Of a DNA stretch of 12,327 nt, positions 1 through 6,685 are shown in pieces (the first letter of the stretch is position 1; each line of letters opens with the position of its first letter). The position numbers were made by a program, and so were the translations under genes. Under the pieces are notes generated by a model, which did not search any database, was not told the DNA's origin, and worked only from the letters and a program-made list of their open reading frames with translations. The stretch is from Deltaproteobacteria bacterium (GTDB lineage: Bacteria; Desulfobacterota; Desulfarculia; Adiutricales; JAGVGV01): NCBI GenBank assembly GCA_020056895.1, contig JAGVGV010000336.1, positions 1-12,327 of the forward strand, in the 5' to 3' direction.

Positions 1-300
1 GGTCACGCGGACCGCTTCCCCGGGCCCCAGGTGAACGCCCGGCCGCTCGCCCGCGGCCGTGAATTGAGTCAGCCGAAGACGAACGGGCCTCTCCGGCGAT
101 GCTCCAGCCACTTCCCGGGATCGGACGGCATACCCATCCTTAAGCGAAGCATCCACCGACGGGCTGTCCACCACGGCCTTCAGGTCGTCCGCCAGCACCC
201 GGCCCGCCAGGTCCATCAGCGGTCCTTCTTCGGCTGTCGGTCCGGGCACGTTCACCAGGATCAATTCCAAGGCTTCGGTATATCCGATCCGTTCTTTCAT
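1..300 (-). CDS. moeA: Molybdopterin molybdenumtransferase MoeA, N-terminal part (cut by window edge)
   Basis: MoeA inserts molybdate into adenylylated molybdopterin in the last step of molybdenum cofactor synthesis in the cytoplasm; in anaerobes the cofactor (often as bis-MGD) serves formate dehydrogenases and related enzymes. The 100 visible codons carry the family's N-terminal pattern: TEALELIL near residue 8, then LAGRVLADDL, VDSPSVDASLKDGYAVR around residues 44-60, corresponding to the usual SPxFDxSxxDGYA block, and an LGPGEAVRVT run at the cut edge. The ATG at 298-300 has a purine-rich ribosome site (AAGGGAGAA) upstream. A full MoeA is about 400 residues, so roughly three quarters lies outside the window. 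The gene is read in the same direction as hbd but an intrinsic terminator separates them, so it is probably transcribed on its own. A MoeA-like molybdopterin-binding paralogue is possible because only the N-terminus is visible. Confidence 0.85.
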   Translation of the reverse strand, partial: MKERIGYTEALELILVNVPGPTAEEGPLMDLAGRVLADDLKAVVDSPSVDASLKDGYAVRSREVAGASPERPVRLRLTQFTAAGERPGVHLGPGEAVRVT

Positions 301-336
301 CGGGGTGCTTCTCCCTTCGTCGGCGGAACCGGAACC

Positions 337-366
337 AGCATAGCCCGGACGCCCCGGCCGGAGCAA
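337..366 (-). promoter_or_regulatory. Possible weak sigma-70 promoter of moeA
   Basis: On the minus strand a TTGCTC (361-366) and a TATGCT (337-342) are separated by 18 bases. The -10 matches TATAAT at 4 of 6 positions, the -35 only at its TTG. It sits about 35 bases upstream of the moeA start, downstream of the hbd terminator, which is where an independent moeA promoter is expected. Weak by sequence alone. Confidence 0.35.
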
Positions 367-433
367 CCGGGAAAAGGAGGGAATGAGGGAAGGAGCGGGC
401 GATGGGAACCGGACCATGATTGAAGAACATCCG

Positions 434-475
434 ATAAGAAAAGGGGGAACCCCCTCGATGGAAGGCTCCCCCTTT
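434..475 (-). terminator. Intrinsic terminator downstream of hbd
   Basis: A 9-bp perfect stem (AAAGGGGGA at 440-448 with TCCCCCTTT at 467-475) closes an 18-base loop. Read on the minus strand the second arm runs into TTTTCTTAT, the U-rich tail of a Rho-independent terminator, 20 bases after the hbd stop codon. It should separate hbd from moeA. Confidence 0.8.
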
Positions 476-494
476 GAACCCGGAACCAGGCGGT

Positions 495-1352
495 TTACTT
501 GTAGTCGTACCAGCCGCCGCCGGTTTTCCGGCCCAGCCGGCCCGCCTTGATGGTGTTTTTCAAGAGGGTGGGGGAGATCCACTTGAGTTCCTTGTTGAGT
601 TCCTGCTGGAAGTAATCGGCCACGAACTTGCAAATATCAATGCCCGTCATGTCCATCAACTCGAAAGGACCCATGGGGTAATTGAGCCCCAGCTTGATGG
701 CCTTGTCCACGTCTTCCTTCGTGGCCACCCCTTCCTGAACCAGTTCGATGGCTTCCAGCATGTGCGGAATCATCAGCCGGTTCACGATGAACCCGGGCGA
801 ATCCACCTTCACTTCCACGGTTTCCTTGCCCATCCGCTTGGCCAGAGCCGCGGTTTGGGCCACCGTGTCGTCGTTGGTGTGGTAGCCCCGGATCACTTCC
901 ACCAGCCGCATCAAGGGTACGGGGTTGAAAAAGTGCATGCCCACCACCCTGTCCGGCTTCTTGGTGGCGTTGGCGATCTGGGTGATGGACATGGACGATG
1001 TGTTGGTGGCCAGGATCACTTCGGGCCGAGTCAACTGGTCCAGTTCGGCGAACACCTTGGTTTTGAGCGCCAGGTCTTCGATCACCGCCTCGATCACGAA
1101 ATCCACGCCGGCCAGGTCGGCCATGTCCGTAGTGCCCTTGATCCGGCCCAAGGCGGCGTCCTTGGCTTCGGCTGAAAGTTTCCCCTTTTCCACGCTCCGG
1201 CTCAAAAATTTGTCTATACTTTTCAGGCCGTTGTCCACGAACCGTTGTTCCACGTCCCGCATTACCACATCGCATCCGATGGCGGCGGCCGTCTGAGCGA
1301 TCCCATTGCCCATGGCGCCCGCGCCGACCACGCCCACTTTTTTGATGTCCAT
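495..1352 (-). CDS. hbd: 3-hydroxybutyryl-CoA (3-hydroxyacyl-CoA) dehydrogenase
   Basis: Oxidises (S)-3-hydroxybutyryl-CoA or another short 3-hydroxyacyl-CoA to the 3-oxoacyl-CoA with NAD(P), or the reverse, in beta-oxidation or butyrate-type pathways. The 285-residue product is the usual length for the stand-alone enzyme. The N-terminal Rossmann motif is GAGAMGNGIA (10-19). The catalytic set is present: S119 in NTSS, H140 in MHFFNPV, E152 in LVEVI and N191 in FIVNR. The C-terminal dimer domain contains NYPMGPFELMDMTGID (about 224-239) and ends GRKTGGGWYDYK. An open frame extends 84 codons further upstream, but the ATG at 1350-1352 begins the family's MDIKKVGVVGAG and has AAGGAG nine bases before it. 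A promoter about 130 bases upstream and a terminator just downstream mark a single-gene transcript. Substrate chain length cannot be read from the sequence; the name paaH or fadB-like would also fit. Confidence 0.95.
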   Translation of the reverse strand: MDIKKVGVVGAGAMGNGIAQTAAAIGCDVVMRDVEQRFVDNGLKSIDKFLSRSVEKGKLSAEAKDAALGRIKGTTDMADLAGVDFVIEAVIEDLALKTKVFAELDQLTRPEVILATNTSSMSITQIANATKKPDRVVGMHFFNPVPLMRLVEVIRGYHTNDDTVAQTAALAKRMGKETVEVKVDSPGFIVNRLMIPHMLEAIELVQEGVATKEDVDKAIKLGLNYPMGPFELMDMTGIDICKFVADYFQQELNKELKWISPTLLKNTIKAGRLGRKTGGGWYDYK

Positions 1353-1446
1353 TCGAATAAGCTCCTTCCGTTGCGAGATTGGTTGGAATCCTAAGGGCCT
1401 ACCGTCTTCCGAAGCCCCCAGCCCGGATGGTTTCCCAGGCCAGGGA

Positions 1447-1462
1447 GGACGGCGGGCCGTCC
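1447..1462 (-). repeat. Short perfect hairpin in the hbd leader
   Basis: GGACGGC and GCCGTCC form a 7-bp perfect inverted repeat around two bases. If transcription starts near 1478 (promoter at 1485-1513) it lies close to the 5' end of a roughly 125-base hbd leader, where it could stabilise the mRNA. It has no U-rich tail, so it is not a terminator. Confidence 0.45.
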
Positions 1463-1484
1463 ATGAAAAGGTTGGATACCGTTT

Positions 1485-1513
1485 CTTGTATGCGGTTTGG
1501 GGGAGGGTGTCAA
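1485..1513 (-). promoter_or_regulatory. hbd: Sigma-70 promoter of hbd
   Basis: On the minus strand a perfect TTGACA (1508-1513) is followed after exactly 17 bases by TACAAG (1485-1490), 4 of 6 to TATAAT, with an A/T-rich stretch upstream. Transcription would start near 1478, giving a leader of about 125 bases before the hbd start. This is the best promoter visible in the 1353-1923 gap for that direction. Confidence 0.6.
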
Positions 1514-1701
1514 ATGGATTTTTAGCTGTTTTGTAGCCATCGCCGAGAACCCATCCCAAAATTGTTCTTTTGCCCTGGATGCATGGCTGGAGACGTGCGT
1601 TCAATCCTCAAAAAATGTCTCCTATTCCCCCGGTTGGCTTTCGGCCTCCGCCTCTCGCCCCAGGGAAAAAACTCCAACATTTTGGGGATGGATTCTGAAT
1701 T

Positions 1702-1845
1702 AGGGGCTGTTTCCAAAAACGGGATTTTGCCCAAGATCAAGGAGGCCCGGCTTTGAATCCGGAGGAATCGTTGATCTATTTTGAGGAATTCAAAGCAAGG
1801 CCGACACCCAAGATTGGGCAAAAGGACTTTTTAGAAACAGCCCCT
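1702..1845. mobile_element. 144-bp imperfect palindrome, MITE-like
   Basis: The element starts AGGGGCTGTTTC (1702-1713) and ends with its inverted copy (GAAACAGCCCCT, 1834-1845). Homology between the arms continues inward: AAAAA, then TTTTGCCCAA near the outer third of each arm, and GCTTTGAAT (1750-1758) against ATTCAAAGC (1788-1796). All pairs share one centre near 1773. The arms have diverged by substitutions and small length changes. There is no coding potential for a transposase. Length, terminal inverted repeats and intergenic position fit a miniature inverted-repeat element or a large REP/BIME-type palindrome; no target-site duplication is obvious. If transcribed it would fold into a long hairpin. 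Confidence 0.7.
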
Positions 1846-1862
1846 GGCGAAAAAAATGCGTC

Positions 1863-1891
1863 TTGACGGACGGTATGGTATCCTAGATAGT
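1863..1891 (+). promoter_or_regulatory. Sigma-70 promoter of the 1924-3023 gene pair
   Basis: TTGACG (1863-1868, 5 of 6 to consensus) is followed after 17 bases by GATAGT (1886-1891, 4 of 6). It lies immediately right of the palindromic element and 33 bases before the start codon at 1924. Confidence 0.5.
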
Positions 1892-1923
1892 GTTTTTCGC
1901 TATGGAGGGCGAGGAAAACGGCT

Positions 1924-2493
1924 ATGGCGGATATTCAAACCGGGATTTACCTTGAAGTCAAAAAAGGCGTGATCGGCACCGGGCATACGGCCAAATCGGC
2001 CGAGTACCGTAATTTCTGGATGACGCTGGCCCAGGAAGGGGATCAGGTCCACTGCGTTCTGTTGAACCAGGACTTCCAGCTGACCGGCCTGAACGAAACG
2101 TTTACCACCGAGGATTTCGAATCGGGCCGGCTGACCTATATTCCCCAGGGCGAGAAACGGTACCAAATCCTGTTGCGCGAGCTTTTGGAAATCAAGCTCA
2201 AGCAAAAGAAAAAGGCCCCGCCGGCCGCGGACCCGAGCCCTACGGCGGCCAAACCCAAAGAAGAGCCCAAAGCCAAAAAATGGTGGGAAGGGGAACAAAA
2301 GTCCCTGACCGCCGAAGATATTTTCGGCACTCGGGTCCGGACGGACAAGCCCGAAGAAGCCGAACCGAAACCCAGCGGCAACTGGTGGGAAGCCTCGCGG
2401 ACCGTCAGCCCGCCTCCGGCCGAAAAGAAGCCCGAAGCCAAAAAGAAAAAGCCTTCGGAAGTAACGCTCAAGAAAAGCTGGTACGATAAATGA
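1924..2493 (+). CDS. Unrecognised protein: small folded domain plus K/P/E-rich tail with repeated Trp motifs
   Basis: I do not recognise a named family. The 189-residue product begins with about 90 residues of ordinary composition (MADIQTGIYLEVKKGVIGTGH onward) that look like a compact alpha/beta domain, closing with a basic helix (LLRELLEIKLKQKKK, 83-97). The rest is low complexity, rich in Lys, Pro, Glu and Ala, and probably disordered. Within it three short aromatic motifs recur at similar spacing: KKWWEG (118-123), GNWWEA (152-157) and KKSWYD (183-188), the last at the very C-terminus. No signal peptide or membrane segment is seen, so it is probably cytoplasmic. The ATG has GAGG nine bases upstream and a promoter at 1863-1891. 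The stop overlaps the next start as ATGA, implying translational coupling with the DUF6125-like gene. The tail may be a multivalent docking peptide; this is inference. Confidence 0.85.
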   Translation: MADIQTGIYLEVKKGVIGTGHTAKSAEYRNFWMTLAQEGDQVHCVLLNQDFQLTGLNETFTTEDFESGRLTYIPQGEKRYQILLRELLEIKLKQKKKAPPAADPSPTAAKPKEEPKAKKWWEGEQKSLTAEDIFGTRVRTDKPEEAEPKPSGNWWEASRTVSPPPAEKKPEAKKKKPSEVTLKKSWYDK

Positions 2494-3023
2494 CCTCTCC
2501 GCCCTCTCATCCGCTTCCGGATTTCGCTTCCTGGGACCACGATCGGTTAGCCCGGTTCACGTCGTTTCTGATCCACAACTACCGGGTCATGGACGCCTTT
2601 TGGTTTATTTCCATCGAAAAGGACCATGGGATTGACGAAGCCTGCCGCCTGAACGAGGTGGTTTGGGGCCGGGTGGGGAACCTTGCGGCCCGGGACCTGA
2701 AAGCCCGCTTCGACATCGCGGCCAATGGGCTGGAAGGGTTCGTGACCGCGCTCGGGCTGTTCCCCTGGACCATGCTGGTGGGGTACCAGATCGAGGCTCT
2801 TCCGGGCGAGGTGGTGATCCGAGTGCCATCCTGCCCGCCCCAGGCGGCGCGGCTCGAACGGGGCCTGGGCGAATATGCCTGCCGAGCCATGCACCAGGCG
2901 GAATTCGAAGGCTTTGCCCGGGAGATCGATCCAAGGATCCAAGTCCGGTGCGACTTCGCCCCCCTGGATGACCATCCGCCCGACTGCTTCTGCCAATGGC
3001 GGTTTTCATTGAACGGGATGTAA
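2490..3023 (+). CDS. DUF6125-like protein (ATC-hydrolase-like), Cys-rich
   Basis: The 177-residue product resembles, from memory of the family, the DUF6125 group, relatives of the L-2-amino-thiazoline-4-carboxylate hydrolase family; no enzyme activity is established for most members. Visible hallmarks are HNYRVMDAFWFISIEKDHG (29-47), an acidic/aliphatic middle, then VPSCPPQAARLERGLGEYAC (112-131), FAREIDPRIQVRCDF (142-156) and a C-terminal DDHPPDCFCQWRFSL (160-174). Cysteines 115, 131, 154, 166 and 168 are grouped in the C-terminal half in a pattern that could bind a metal or redox centre. No signal peptide or membrane helix. Its start overlaps the upstream stop by 4 bases, so both proteins are probably made together. 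Family assignment fairly secure, function unknown. Confidence 0.85.
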   Translation: MTSPPSHPLPDFASWDHDRLARFTSFLIHNYRVMDAFWFISIEKDHGIDEACRLNEVVWGRVGNLAARDLKARFDIAANGLEGFVTALGLFPWTMLVGYQIEALPGEVVIRVPSCPPQAARLERGLGEYACRAMHQAEFEGFAREIDPRIQVRCDFAPLDDHPPDCFCQWRFSLNGM

Positions 3024-3169
3024 GCCTTCATTTTCGGGCGTTATGGCGGAGTGCTGTCAGCTATCAGCTTTCAGCCGTCAGCTTTCATGGAACGAATGTT
3101 AATTATTGGAAAATCCAATAAATAAGCCTTCATTTTTATAAGCTGATCGCTCACCGCTGATCGCTTCCC
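3021..3169. repeat. Duplicated TAAGCCTTCATTTT unit with heptamer repeats
   Basis: The 14-mer TAAGCCTTCATTTT occurs at 3021-3034 and 3123-3136. Each copy is followed by a heptamer tract: five 7-base units of form GCTNTCA (one GCCGTCA) at 3053-3087, and four GCTNNCN units at 3142-3169, the latter containing GCTGATCGCT twice with a 14-base period. Between them lies a perfect hairpin, TTATTGGA-AAA-TCCAATAA (3103-3121). The first copy overlaps the last codons of the upstream gene. Looks like an amplified extragenic heptad repeat family. Confidence 0.7.
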
Positions 3170-3255
3170 TAAAAACCAAGGCGCTGGACGAAGCCCCGAA
3201 ACCTTGGTCCGGCTCCTTTCATGCCTAAAGGCTTATAAAATTCCAGCCAATTCCC

Positions 3256-3284
3256 TTGACAGGGGGGCTTGATAGGGGTAAGGT
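3256..3284 (+). promoter_or_regulatory. Probable promoter of the DEAD-box helicase leader
   Basis: A perfect TTGACA (3256-3261) is followed after 17 bases by TAAGGT (3279-3284), which keeps only the T, A and final T of the -10. Transcription from near 3291 would give a leader of about 93 bases that includes the terminator hairpin at 3331-3357. Confidence 0.45.
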
Positions 3285-3330
3285 CGCCCTCAGCAATATC
3301 TGTTCCAGGACGAAAACGAAAATCTCGTGA

Positions 3331-3357
3331 ACTCCGGAATGCCTCCGGAGTTTTTTT
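3331..3357 (+). terminator. Intrinsic terminator in the helicase 5' leader (attenuator candidate)
   Basis: ACTCCGG (3331-3337) pairs perfectly with CCGGAGT (3345-3351) around a 7-base loop and is followed by an uninterrupted run of seven T (3351-3357). This is a textbook Rho-independent terminator on the plus strand, ending 26 bases before the helicase ATG and therefore downstream of the likely promoter at 3256-3284. Its position suggests premature termination control rather than ending the previous operon, which stops over 300 bases upstream. Confidence 0.8.
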
Positions 3358-3383
3358 ATTTGGAACACGAAAGAAGGACACGA

Positions 3384-4832
3384 ATGAGTTTCGAAGCGTT
3401 TGGTTTTCACCCCAGCGTCCAGGCCGGCGTCATCCGGGCTGGCTACACTACTCCTACTCCGATTCAGACCCGGGCCATCGCGCCCGTGATGGAAGGCCGG
3501 GACGTCATGGGCCTGGCCCAGACCGGCACCGGCAAAACGGCGGCCTTTGTGCTGCCCATTCTTCATCGGTTGATGACCGGCCCTCGGGGTGTGGTCCGCG
3601 CCCTGATCGTGGCGCCCACCCGGGAACTGGCCGAACAGACTCATCAGGCCATTCTGGACCTGGGGAAAAAAACCGGCCTGAGGAGCATGACCATATACGG
3701 CGGCGTGGGATTCGGTCCGCAGGAACAAAACCTCAGGCGGGGCGTGGAGATCGTGGTGTCCTGCCCCGGCCGGCTGCTGGATCACGTGGGCCGGCGAACC
3801 ATTAACCTGGGCCGCGTCGAGCAACTGGTGCTGGACGAAGCGGATCAGATGTTCGACATGGGGTTCCTGCCCAGCATCCGCCGGATTCTGAGCTACCTTC
3901 CCAAAGAGCGGCAAACCCTGATGTTTTCGGCCACCATGCCCGATGAAATCCGGCACCTGGCCCAGGAAATCCTGTCCGATCCGATCACCGTCAAGATCGG
4001 AACCACCGCTCCGGCCCAGACCGTAAGCCACGCCCTGTATCCGGTGCCTCAGCACCTTAAAACCGCGTTGCTGATGGAACTGCTCCACCACACCCCCACC
4101 ACCTCGGTGCTGGTGTTTACTCGGACCAAACACCGGGCCCGGCGGTTGGACGAACAACTGCTCAGAGCCGGCTACCGGTCCGCGTCGATCCAGGGGAATC
4201 TTTCCCAGTCCAAGCGTCAGGCCGCGTTGGACGGCTTCCGCCAGGGCCGGTACCAGGTGCTGGTGGCCACGGACATTGCCGCTCGGGGTATCGACGTGAC
4301 GAAGGTCTCCCACGTTATCAACTTCGATATTCCTGATACCCCCGAAGCGTACATCCACCGCATCGGCCGGACCGGTCGGGCCGAACAATCCGGTCAGGCT
4401 TTTACGCTGATCACTTCGGAAGACGCGGCCATGGTCCGGGCCATCCACCGGCTGTTGGGCGCTCCCGTGGAACGCCGGACGCTCCCCGGGTTCGATTACA
4501 ACCTGAATCCGCCCCGTCGGGATGAAGCGTTCGACGCCGACCGGCCGCGCATGGACCAGGGACGGACCTCCGGGCGGCAACCCGATCGGCGGTCCGATCA
4601 TTCCTCGGATCGGCGGCCCGGGCAACCTTCCGATAATCGTTCCGGGCGGGGACCGTCCAGCGGACGGCCTTCGCGGCCGATGGAACGTCGGTCCGACCGC
4701 ATGGACGCTGAACCGGCTCTGGCGGCGGCGGATTCTTCCACTCGCGGCCGGCGGCCGGCTAACGGCGCGTTTGCCCCTTGGAACCCCGGCGGCCCGGCCC
4801 GATCCAGCCGCCGGACACGCTCGGCCAGGTAA
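3384..4832 (+). CDS. rhlE: DEAD-box ATP-dependent RNA helicase, RhlE type
   Basis: Unwinds RNA duplexes with ATP; bacterial relatives act in ribosome assembly, RNA decay and cold adaptation. All motifs are present in the 482-residue product: Q motif GYTTPTPIQ (20-28) with the upstream Phe, motif I AQTGTGKT (45-52), Ia PTREL (78-82), Ib CPGR (127-130, Cys instead of the usual Thr), II DEAD (151-154), III SAT (182-184), IV VFTRT (244-248), V ARGID (300-304) and VI HRIGRTGR (325-332). Residues from about 378 form an Arg/Gly/Ser/Asp-rich disordered tail of about 105 residues, typical of RNA-binding extensions. The ATG at 3384 begins the RhlE-like MSFEAFGF and has AAGGA five bases upstream; an in-frame GTG at 3327 would lie inside the terminator leader and is rejected. 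The preceding terminator suggests leader-mediated control. It converges with the regulator at 4975. Confidence 0.96.
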   Translation: MSFEAFGFHPSVQAGVIRAGYTTPTPIQTRAIAPVMEGRDVMGLAQTGTGKTAAFVLPILHRLMTGPRGVVRALIVAPTRELAEQTHQAILDLGKKTGLRSMTIYGGVGFGPQEQNLRRGVEIVVSCPGRLLDHVGRRTINLGRVEQLVLDEADQMFDMGFLPSIRRILSYLPKERQTLMFSATMPDEIRHLAQEILSDPITVKIGTTAPAQTVSHALYPVPQHLKTALLMELLHHTPTTSVLVFTRTKHRARRLDEQLLRAGYRSASIQGNLSQSKRQAALDGFRQGRYQVLVATDIAARGIDVTKVSHVINFDIPDTPEAYIHRIGRTGRAEQSGQAFTLITSEDAAMVRAIHRLLGAPVERRTLPGFDYNLNPPRRDEAFDADRPRMDQGRTSGRQPDRRSDHSSDRRPGQPSDNRSGRGPSSGRPSRPMERRSDRMDAEPALAAADSSTRGRRPANGAFAPWNPGGPARSSRRTRSAR

Positions 4833-4871
4833 CGTTCATCCAAAAATAATGCGTTGGCTTCAACCCTCCAG

Positions 4872-4885
4872 GGTGGAAGACCACC
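4872..4885. repeat. Small hairpin after the helicase gene
   Basis: GGTGG-AAGA-CCACC, a 5-bp stem with a tetraloop, 40 bases after the helicase stop. No T-tract follows, so a terminator role is not supported. Confidence 0.3.
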
Positions 4886-4908
4886 GCGTTATTCAAGGCG
4901 GATGAAAC

Positions 4909-4935
4909 GTGGGGGCGAGGCCCGACCTCGCCCAC
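4909..4935 (-). terminator. Hairpin between convergent genes, possible terminator
   Basis: GTGGGGGCGAGG (4909-4920) pairs with CCTCGCCCAC (4926-4935) as a 10-bp stem with two extra G residues and a 5-base loop. On the minus strand it is followed by GTTTC, only a short T run, so it may end the sigma-54 regulator transcript weakly; on the plus strand no T-tract follows. It could equally be a GC-rich extragenic palindrome. Confidence 0.4.
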
Positions 4936-4974
4936 CGACCATGACCCCTGGAACGTATTGAAGATTCCCTCAAA

Positions 4975-6660
4975 TCATTTCAGGCGTATTCGCCCCTTTT
5001 TGATTTTTCGGTATATGGTGGACGGGTTGATTTCCAGTAGTTCGGCTGTTTTTTCAATGTTGCCTGCTTCCTGATAGGCTTGTTTGAAAAGAATCTCCTC
5101 AACTCGGTTCATCGCATGTTTAAGCGGCATCAGGCGGGAAATGGAAATATCTTCCGCTTGATCTGGTGTTTTTATAATTTCCAGTTGATTGACCAGATCG
5201 TATTCGGCGTCGCCAACCGTGTCCGAGCTGGCGATAACGAGTAATCTTTCAATGAAGTTTTTCAGCTCCCGAACATTGCCGGGCCAGTCGTAATGGTAAA
5301 AACGGGGAAGCAGCGAGTTGGCGATTCTCATATTCGATCCATGCTTCAGGTTCAGCTCTTTAAGAAAGAAGCGGATCAGCGGCAGGATATCGTCACGCCG
5401 GTCTCTCAAGGGCGGAATATGGATCGGAATAACGTTTAAGCGATAGAAAAGATCGCGTCTGAATACCGTTCCATCCGCAAGATGTTCCCGGGAAAGATTG
5501 GTCGATGCGATGATCCTGACATCAGTTGAAACAGTCTTATTGGAGCCTACGCGCATGTATTGTTGCTCCTGGATGACCCTTAACAGCTTGCTCTGCATTC
5601 CAAGCGGGAGTTCACTGACTTCATCCAGGAAAAGCGTTCCCTTTTCCGCTTCATCAAAGAGGCCTTTGCGTCCTCCTTTCTTCGCTCCCGTAAAGGCGCC
5701 CTCGTCATAACCGAAAAACTCCGACTCCAAGAGTTCGGAAGGAATGGCCGAACAATTGACGCCGACAAAGGGTCCCTGGCTTCGGTTCCCCACCTGGTGA
5801 ATCACCTTCGCGACAACCTCTTTTCCAACTCCGGATTCACCCCAAAGAAAAACGGGAGAATCGAATTTTCCAGCCTTTACGGCAAGCTGGACAACACGCC
5901 TCATCTGTTCGCTGGAATAGACAATCCGCTCCTTCCCAAGAAGAACTTCCAGCGTGTTCAAACGCTTATAATATTGATCCTTTAATGTCTCCGAGCTGGA
6001 TAAATCCTGTTCCAATTGGATCATCCGGGTAACGTCCCTTCCCGTACTGATTACTTTAAGAATTTTCCCATGGCGGTCACGAAAGGGAAGACTTCTGTAT
6101 TGCAGGGTGACTCCCGTTCCATACGTAACGTTCGTGTCCGTCGGCTTCTTTGCTTTCAAGGCATTTAAGGAAGCGGAGTCCGTCAGGGCTCGTTCTTCCA
6201 CAAGGACATTGAGATTCCTGCCGATCCATTCCTTCGCGTCCACCCCGATATATTTGGACAGGGATTCATTGAGATGCTCCAACACGCCCTCCTGGTTCGC
6301 GATGGCGATCGGAACGTCAATGTAATCCAGCAAGGTATCGAAATCCATGGTCTTCAGAACATCCGCCGTATCGAACAGGAACAGATGTCCTTTTCTTCCG
6401 TTGTCGAGATCGACGGAAAAGACCCTGACCCGGCGGGACACCTTCCCGATCATAATCGTGCGTGGCCCCATAAACGCCATGGATGACTTCCGCGTCACAA
6501 ATAAAGGATCGATGTCGGAAATATGGGCAATATCACGAAGGCCCGCTGAATCCAGCATCGCTTCCGCCGGGCCATTCGTAACCAGGAGCATGCCTTTTTC
6601 GTCCGTCAGAATGGACGCGTTGGCCAGGTGTTGGAGAAAACCATCGTCAAAAAGAGTCAT
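4975..6660 (-). CDS. PAS-domain sigma-54-dependent transcriptional activator (AAA+, Fis-type HTH)
   Basis: Activates sigma-54 RNA polymerase by ATP hydrolysis. The 561-residue protein has two PAS-like sensor segments (about 5-95, degenerate, and 105-215, with YIDVPIAIANQEG near 113-125 and SLPFRDRHGKILKVISTGRDVT near 190-211), a short coiled linker (212-240), and a complete AAA+ domain: Walker A GESGVGKE (274-281), the sigma-54 contact loop GAFTGA (321-326), Walker B GTLFLDE (341-347), the FRRDLFYRLNV box (400-410) and WPGNVREL (459-466). The C-terminus is a Fis-type helix-turn-helix (NIEKTAELLEINPSTIYRKIKKG, 534-556). No receiver domain, so it likely senses a small molecule or redox state rather than a kinase. 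The ATG at 6658-6660 has GAGGA just upstream; an upstream in-frame ATG at 6795 would lie over the operators and is rejected. It is divergent from the CoA ligase and the shared region carries paired palindromes and a -24/-12 promoter, so the ligase is its probable target. Confidence 0.93.
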   Translation of the reverse strand: MTLFDDGFLQHLANASILTDEKGMLLVTNGPAEAMLDSAGLRDIAHISDIDPLFVTRKSSMAFMGPRTIMIGKVSRRVRVFSVDLDNGRKGHLFLFDTADVLKTMDFDTLLDYIDVPIAIANQEGVLEHLNESLSKYIGVDAKEWIGRNLNVLVEERALTDSASLNALKAKKPTDTNVTYGTGVTLQYRSLPFRDRHGKILKVISTGRDVTRMIQLEQDLSSSETLKDQYYKRLNTLEVLLGKERIVYSSEQMRRVVQLAVKAGKFDSPVFLWGESGVGKEVVAKVIHQVGNRSQGPFVGVNCSAIPSELLESEFFGYDEGAFTGAKKGGRKGLFDEAEKGTLFLDEVSELPLGMQSKLLRVIQEQQYMRVGSNKTVSTDVRIIASTNLSREHLADGTVFRRDLFYRLNVIPIHIPPLRDRRDDILPLIRFFLKELNLKHGSNMRIANSLLPRFYHYDWPGNVRELKNFIERLLVIASSDTVGDAEYDLVNQLEIIKTPDQAEDISISRLMPLKHAMNRVEEILFKQAYQEAGNIEKTAELLEINPSTIYRKIKKGRIRLK

Positions 6661-6685
6661 AACTTCCTCGGAGTTTAGTCGATTG

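Larger units (their letters stand above)
1353..1923. other. 571-bp intergenic region between divergent genes
   Basis: No convincing gene. The open frames here are extensions or shadows with no family resemblance. The region holds the hbd promoter (1485-1513), a leader hairpin (1447-1462), a long near-palindromic element (1702-1845) and a plus-strand promoter (1863-1891). The 1515-1700 part shows no clear structure. Confidence 0.7.
3024..3383. other. 360-bp intergenic region: repeats and helicase leader
   Basis: No gene. The left half is the duplicated heptamer-repeat unit with its hairpin; the right half carries a promoter (3256-3284) and an attenuator-like terminator (3331-3357) for the DEAD-box helicase. 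No obvious terminator with a T-tract follows the upstream gene pair. Confidence 0.7.

Noticed and set aside
1572..1583. 12-mer TGCATCCAGGGC shared in inverted orientation with 8577-8588
   Set aside because: The match is short and similarity fades on both sides, so it is not sufficient evidence for a dispersed repeat.
1353..1604. 84-codon N-terminal extension of hbd
   Set aside because: It crosses the probable promoter at 1485-1513, has no family similarity, and the ATG at 1352 has AAGGAG in place.
3053..3169. CRISPR-like array
   Set aside because: The repeats are contiguous heptamers without unique spacers of constant length, and no cas gene is nearby.
3327..3383. Extension of the DEAD-box helicase to an in-frame GTG at 3327
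   Set aside because: The added codons lie over the terminator hairpin and T-tract, have no ribosome site, and precede the family-typical MSFEAF start with AAGGA before it.
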